From: JAICMB01 sp963802915 | GTDB lineage: Bacteria > Acidobacteriota > Terriglobia > Bryobacterales > Bryobacteraceae | Direction: 5' to 3' | NCBI GenBank assembly: GCA_963802915.1 | Contig: CAWDKQ010000011.1 | Span: 186,001 to 250,000, forward strand | Length of the DNA stretch: 64,000 nt | In this document: positions 61,850 to 64,000 of the stretch, piece after piece | Layout: each line of letters starts with the position of its first letter | How positions within the stretch are numbered: position 1 is the first letter of the stretch | Position numbers and translations under genes: made by a program | The notes under the pieces: model-generated | Database searches by the model: none | Told to the model about the DNA's origin: nothing | What the model saw: only the letters and a program-made list of their open reading frames with translations

Positions 61850-62245
61850 TTACCGCTGTCGTGTTCTAGTTCTCCAGTTCTTGCTCGCATCCATCATGGC
61901 CTCCCGGATAACGTCATGCCCAAACTTTCGGCTGGCTGCGGCCATGCTGACTATGTTGTACCCGTCGACGTACTCAAGCAAGGGCTTAGTGACGGTGCAG
62001 CCGGCAACGACGCGATCTTCAATCCCGTACCGTTCTCGCAGGAGCGCAGCTTCGGGACGCGACTCCGCCTGCAACCCGTATGTCAAAATCGCGTAATGGC
62101 CTCGCGCCACGTCGAGATGTGCCATGATCTTGCCCCGAGTCCGGGCGGAAAAGTTCCATGCTAAGAACCCCGCGAACAGGAACGCGAGCACGATGATCGC
62201 GGCGAGCTTCTTGTAATTGCGGATGAAGCTATTCATTCCGGACAT
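61850..62245 (-). CDS. membrane-anchored hypothetical protein
   Basis: A 131-residue protein with one N-terminal transmembrane helix (LAAIIVLAFLFAGFLAWNF) and a soluble part beginning ARGHYAILTYGLQAESRPEA. Family not recognised. It is encoded opposite to its neighbours and divergent from hipB. Confidence 0.6.
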   Translation of the reverse strand: MSGMNSFIRNYKKLAAIIVLAFLFAGFLAWNFSARTRGKIMAHLDVARGHYAILTYGLQAESRPEAALLRERYGIEDRVVAGCTVTKPLLEYVDGYNIVSMAAASRKFGHDVIREAMMDASKNWRTRTRQR

Positions 62246-62289
62246 GACCTCGGACCATCTTACCTGTAAACTCGCGATGTCCTCAGAAT

Positions 62290-62345
62290 GCCTAATATAT
62301 TAGGCAAACAGCTTGCAAAACAGCTTATTGCCTAATATACTAGGC
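62290..62345. promoter_or_regulatory. twin palindromic operators of hipBA
   Basis: GCCTAATATATTAGGC (62290-62305) and GCCTAATATACTAGGC (62330-62345) are 16-bp palindromes (one mismatch in the second) separated by 24 bp; the second abuts the hipB start. HipB-type antitoxins bind such sites and repress their own operon. Confidence 0.75.
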
Positions 62346-62347
62346 AT

Positions 62348-62626
62348 ATGGGAGATCTGATCTCCATTGGCACCCAAATCGCCACGCGCCGTAAGAAGTC
62401 CAAGCTTAGCCAGACCGCGCTCGCGCGGAAGGCGGGCATCAGCCGGGCTACGCTCGATGCTCTCGAAAACGGACGTGCCGGAGAGCTCGGCTTCACAAAA
62501 CTTACCAAGCTGCTTGCCGCTCTCGGCCTGGAACTGAAACTCCAGGATGCGAGCGCGCAGCGGCCCACTCTCGATGAACTCCTACAAGAGGATCGTGATG
62601 ATCAAAGTCTGGACCGGCGTCGCTGA
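62348..62626 (+). CDS. hipB: HipB-type XRE antitoxin/repressor
   Basis: A 92-residue protein with a helix-turn-helix XRE domain (GTQIATRRKKSKLSQTALAR, KAGISRATLDALENGRAGEL, FTKLTKLLAALGLELKL). It precedes and overlaps hipA by 29 bases, the normal order for hipBA. It should neutralise HipA and bind the two palindromic operators directly upstream. Confidence 0.88.
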   Translation: MGDLISIGTQIATRRKKSKLSQTALARKAGISRATLDALENGRAGELGFTKLTKLLAALGLELKLQDASAQRPTLDELLQEDRDDQSLDRRR

Positions 62627-63827
62627 GACAGGACTTCTCGACCGCCGCGGTGAGCGCGGCAGCACGTTCGTGTACCTGCCGGGTACACCCGCCGGGAGCG
62701 CGGTCTCCGTGACAATGCCGGTGCGACTCGAATCGTGGAGTGTCGCCTTCGGCCTGCTTCCCATTTTCGAGATGAACCTGCCGGAAGGTGCTTTGCGTGA
62801 GCGCCTTCGCCTCGCCTTTGCGAAAGCGACTGGTACGTTCGATGAATTCGACCTGCTCTCCATTGTCGGGCGTTCGCAGGTCGGCCGCATCCGTTACACC
62901 GGCGATCGGGAGAAGCTGCACGAGGACGTGCCCTTCCAGTCGGTCGATGAGATTCTCGAACGCAGAAGAGGCGGCGACCTGTTCCGCTACCTGCTTGAGA
63001 AATTCGCGTCCTTCTCCGGCATTAGCGGTGTACAGCCGAAAGTCCTGGTGCGCGACGAAAAGGCCTTTGCTGAAATGGAGCAAACGGGACAGCGGCTCTC
63101 GCAGAGCTACAAAGGCGCGACCCACATCGTGAAATTCTGGGAGCCAAACGAGTATCCGCAGCTCGCCGCAAATGAATATTTCTGCCTTAACGTGGCGCGC
63201 AAATGTGGACTCGACATGCCCCCCTACCGTCTGGCCGAGGACGGCATGGCGCTGGTGGTCAACCGCTTCGATCTGCGCATGGATGGCACGTATCGCGGAT
63301 TTGAGGATTTCTGCGTGCTGAACGCCCGCAGGACAGACGAAAAATATCGCGGCAGCTACGAGACGTCCGTGATGCGTCGCTTCGCGCAGTTCGCCAACTC
63401 AACGCACGTCACCGAGGATATGGAGAAGCTCTTTACCCTGATTGCGCTGAACTGCGCGCTTCGCAATGGAGACGCACATCTCAAGAATTTCGGAATCATC
63501 TATGACGATGTAGAGGGCGAAGCACGGCTTGCGCCCGTCTACGATCTCGTAACCACATCTGTTTACGTGCCCAAGGACAGCTTAGCCCTGACCCTCAACG
63601 GCTCTACCAAATGGCCAAGTGCCAAAGAGCTGCGAAGATTCGGCGAGACCCGCACCGGCGCGACTCCCGCGAAAGTCAGACAGGTCTTGGAAAACATCAA
63701 CGAAGCGATTCAGGAGACTAGCAAAGAAGTCCGCTCCTATATCGGGCATCATCCGGAGTTTGAGGAGATTGGACAACGGATGCTGCAGGAATGGGAAAAC
63801 GGCTCCGCAGCGTCGCTGCGCAGTTAA
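62598..63827 (+). CDS. hipA: HipA-type Ser/Thr kinase toxin
   Basis: A 409-residue HipA-family kinase: VAFGLLPIFEMNLPEGALRE, GRSQVGRIR, SGVQPKVLV, then HIVKFWEPNEYPQLAANEYF, the catalytic loop ALRNGDAHLKNFGIIYDD and metal-binding APVYDLVTTSVY. The ATG at 62598 (MIKVWTG) is preferred because it begins the conserved core and has an AGAGGA site. E. coli HipA phosphorylates GltX and induces dormancy; the target here is unknown. Confidence 0.9.
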   Translation: MIKVWTGVAETGLLDRRGERGSTFVYLPGTPAGSAVSVTMPVRLESWSVAFGLLPIFEMNLPEGALRERLRLAFAKATGTFDEFDLLSIVGRSQVGRIRYTGDREKLHEDVPFQSVDEILERRRGGDLFRYLLEKFASFSGISGVQPKVLVRDEKAFAEMEQTGQRLSQSYKGATHIVKFWEPNEYPQLAANEYFCLNVARKCGLDMPPYRLAEDGMALVVNRFDLRMDGTYRGFEDFCVLNARRTDEKYRGSYETSVMRRFAQFANSTHVTEDMEKLFTLIALNCALRNGDAHLKNFGIIYDDVEGEARLAPVYDLVTTSVYVPKDSLALTLNGSTKWPSAKELRRFGETRTGATPAKVRQVLENINEAIQETSKEVRSYIGHHPEFEEIGQRMLQEWENGSAASLRS

Positions 63828-63890
63828 CGCGACTCCCATACGGGTCCGTTACAACTAACAACGACGAAACACGAACGCAAAAGTACCCCC

Positions 63891-63919
63891 TTGACACGCA
63901 TCGCAGATCGCTATATACG
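63891..63919 (+). promoter_or_regulatory. sigma-70-type promoter
   Basis: TTGACA (63891-63896) and TATACG (63914-63919) with 17-bp spacing, ahead of the last gene. Overlapping AT-rich symmetry (CTATATACGTATAACAG) may be an operator. Confidence 0.6.
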
Positions 63920-63933
63920 TATAACAGATTGTT

Positions 63934-64000
63934 ATGAGACTCGGAGAAAAGCTCCGCTACCTGCGATCCATGGAGGGAACCCTCCGCGGGCTGGGGCGGG
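63934..64000 (+). CDS. HTH (XRE-type) regulator, 3' end outside window
   Basis: The first 22 codons read MRLGEKLRYLRSMEGTLRGL, the opening helix of an XRE-family HTH protein; the gene is cut by the window edge. Family assignment rests only on this short stretch. Confidence 0.5.
   Translation, partial: MRLGEKLRYLRSMEGTLRGLGR

Noticed and set aside
61024..61890. 288-codon minus-strand frame opposite the AT-hook and AhpD-like genes
   Set aside because: Arg/His-rich shadow over two genes with recognisable domains.
1..64000. CRISPR arrays, rRNA genes and complete tRNAs
   Set aside because: Searched by eye; no regular repeat-spacer array, no rRNA segment and only 3' tRNA fragments were found.

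Overview
The window looks like a high-GC soil bacterium of the Acidobacteria, probably the Solibacter/Bryobacter side. Hints are PEP-CTERM secreted proteins, many Pkn-type Ser/Thr kinase remnants, a two-subunit B12-dependent acyl-CoA mutase, citramalate-based isoleucine synthesis, and a high load of mobile-element debris. The taxonomy is an inference from gene content; no rRNA or complete tRNA is present.

Bases 1-30,400 are accessory and badly eroded. Intact genes (esterase-like hydrolase, RibD-type reductase, stand-alone A-T-TE NRPS protein, trypsin-like protease, KdsC-like phosphatase, GH13 amylase, M48 protease, DUF1223 protein, two PEP-CTERM proteins) alternate with gene fragments. The fragments come from TIR, TauE/SafE, TRIC channel, Mrr nuclease, receiver, Ser/Thr kinase, Hint, DnaB-N, HicB, beta-lactamase-like and alpha/beta hydrolase genes. 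Several meet head-on at sharp breakpoints. An IS1182-type element splits a kinase gene. A 221-bp element with perfect 15-bp inverted ends occurs twice, plus a partial copy. Two 3' tRNA fragments (Phe, Ser) lie near 12 kb and a third (Leu) at 44.5 kb; these look like old integration scars.

Bases 30,470-43,270 form a coherent nitrogen-oxide module. It has a Crp/Fnr regulator, a RIC/ScdA di-iron repair protein, a membrane 4Fe-4S protein, an NnrS-like protein, a quinol NO reductase, DUF3079 and a cupin. Divergent to these is a five-gene translationally coupled operon: a NarK-like MFS fused to a b-type-cytochrome-like domain, a molybdopterin nitrate reductase, a 4Fe-4S subunit, a Rieske protein and a small membrane protein. 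Four promoters share a GTGAC-N4-GTCAC box exactly 22 nt upstream of a TACTCT/TACAGT hexamer, which defines a likely regulon of the Crp/Fnr protein.

Bases 44,600-51,600 hold a lipocalin-like secreted protein, PaiB, SixA and a glycan cluster (O-antigen ligase, SDR, STELLO/DUF288, GT2, polytopic membrane protein), then RidA. Bases 51,586-55,067 encode a NYN-LOTUS protein and the two mutase subunits; a type IV pilin-like gene follows. Bases 55,714-60,946 are the branched-chain amino-acid operon ilvB-ilvN-ilvC-cimA. It is preceded by a 43-residue leader peptide rich in Leu/Val/Ile and a terminator hairpin, that is, a transcription attenuator. The right end carries an AhpD-like protein, a HipBA toxin-antitoxin pair with twin palindromic operators, and the start of an HTH regulator cut by the window edge. 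Three conserved genes (NYN protein, mutase B subunit, ilvB) each carry one apparent extra base, which may be sequencing error or real decay.
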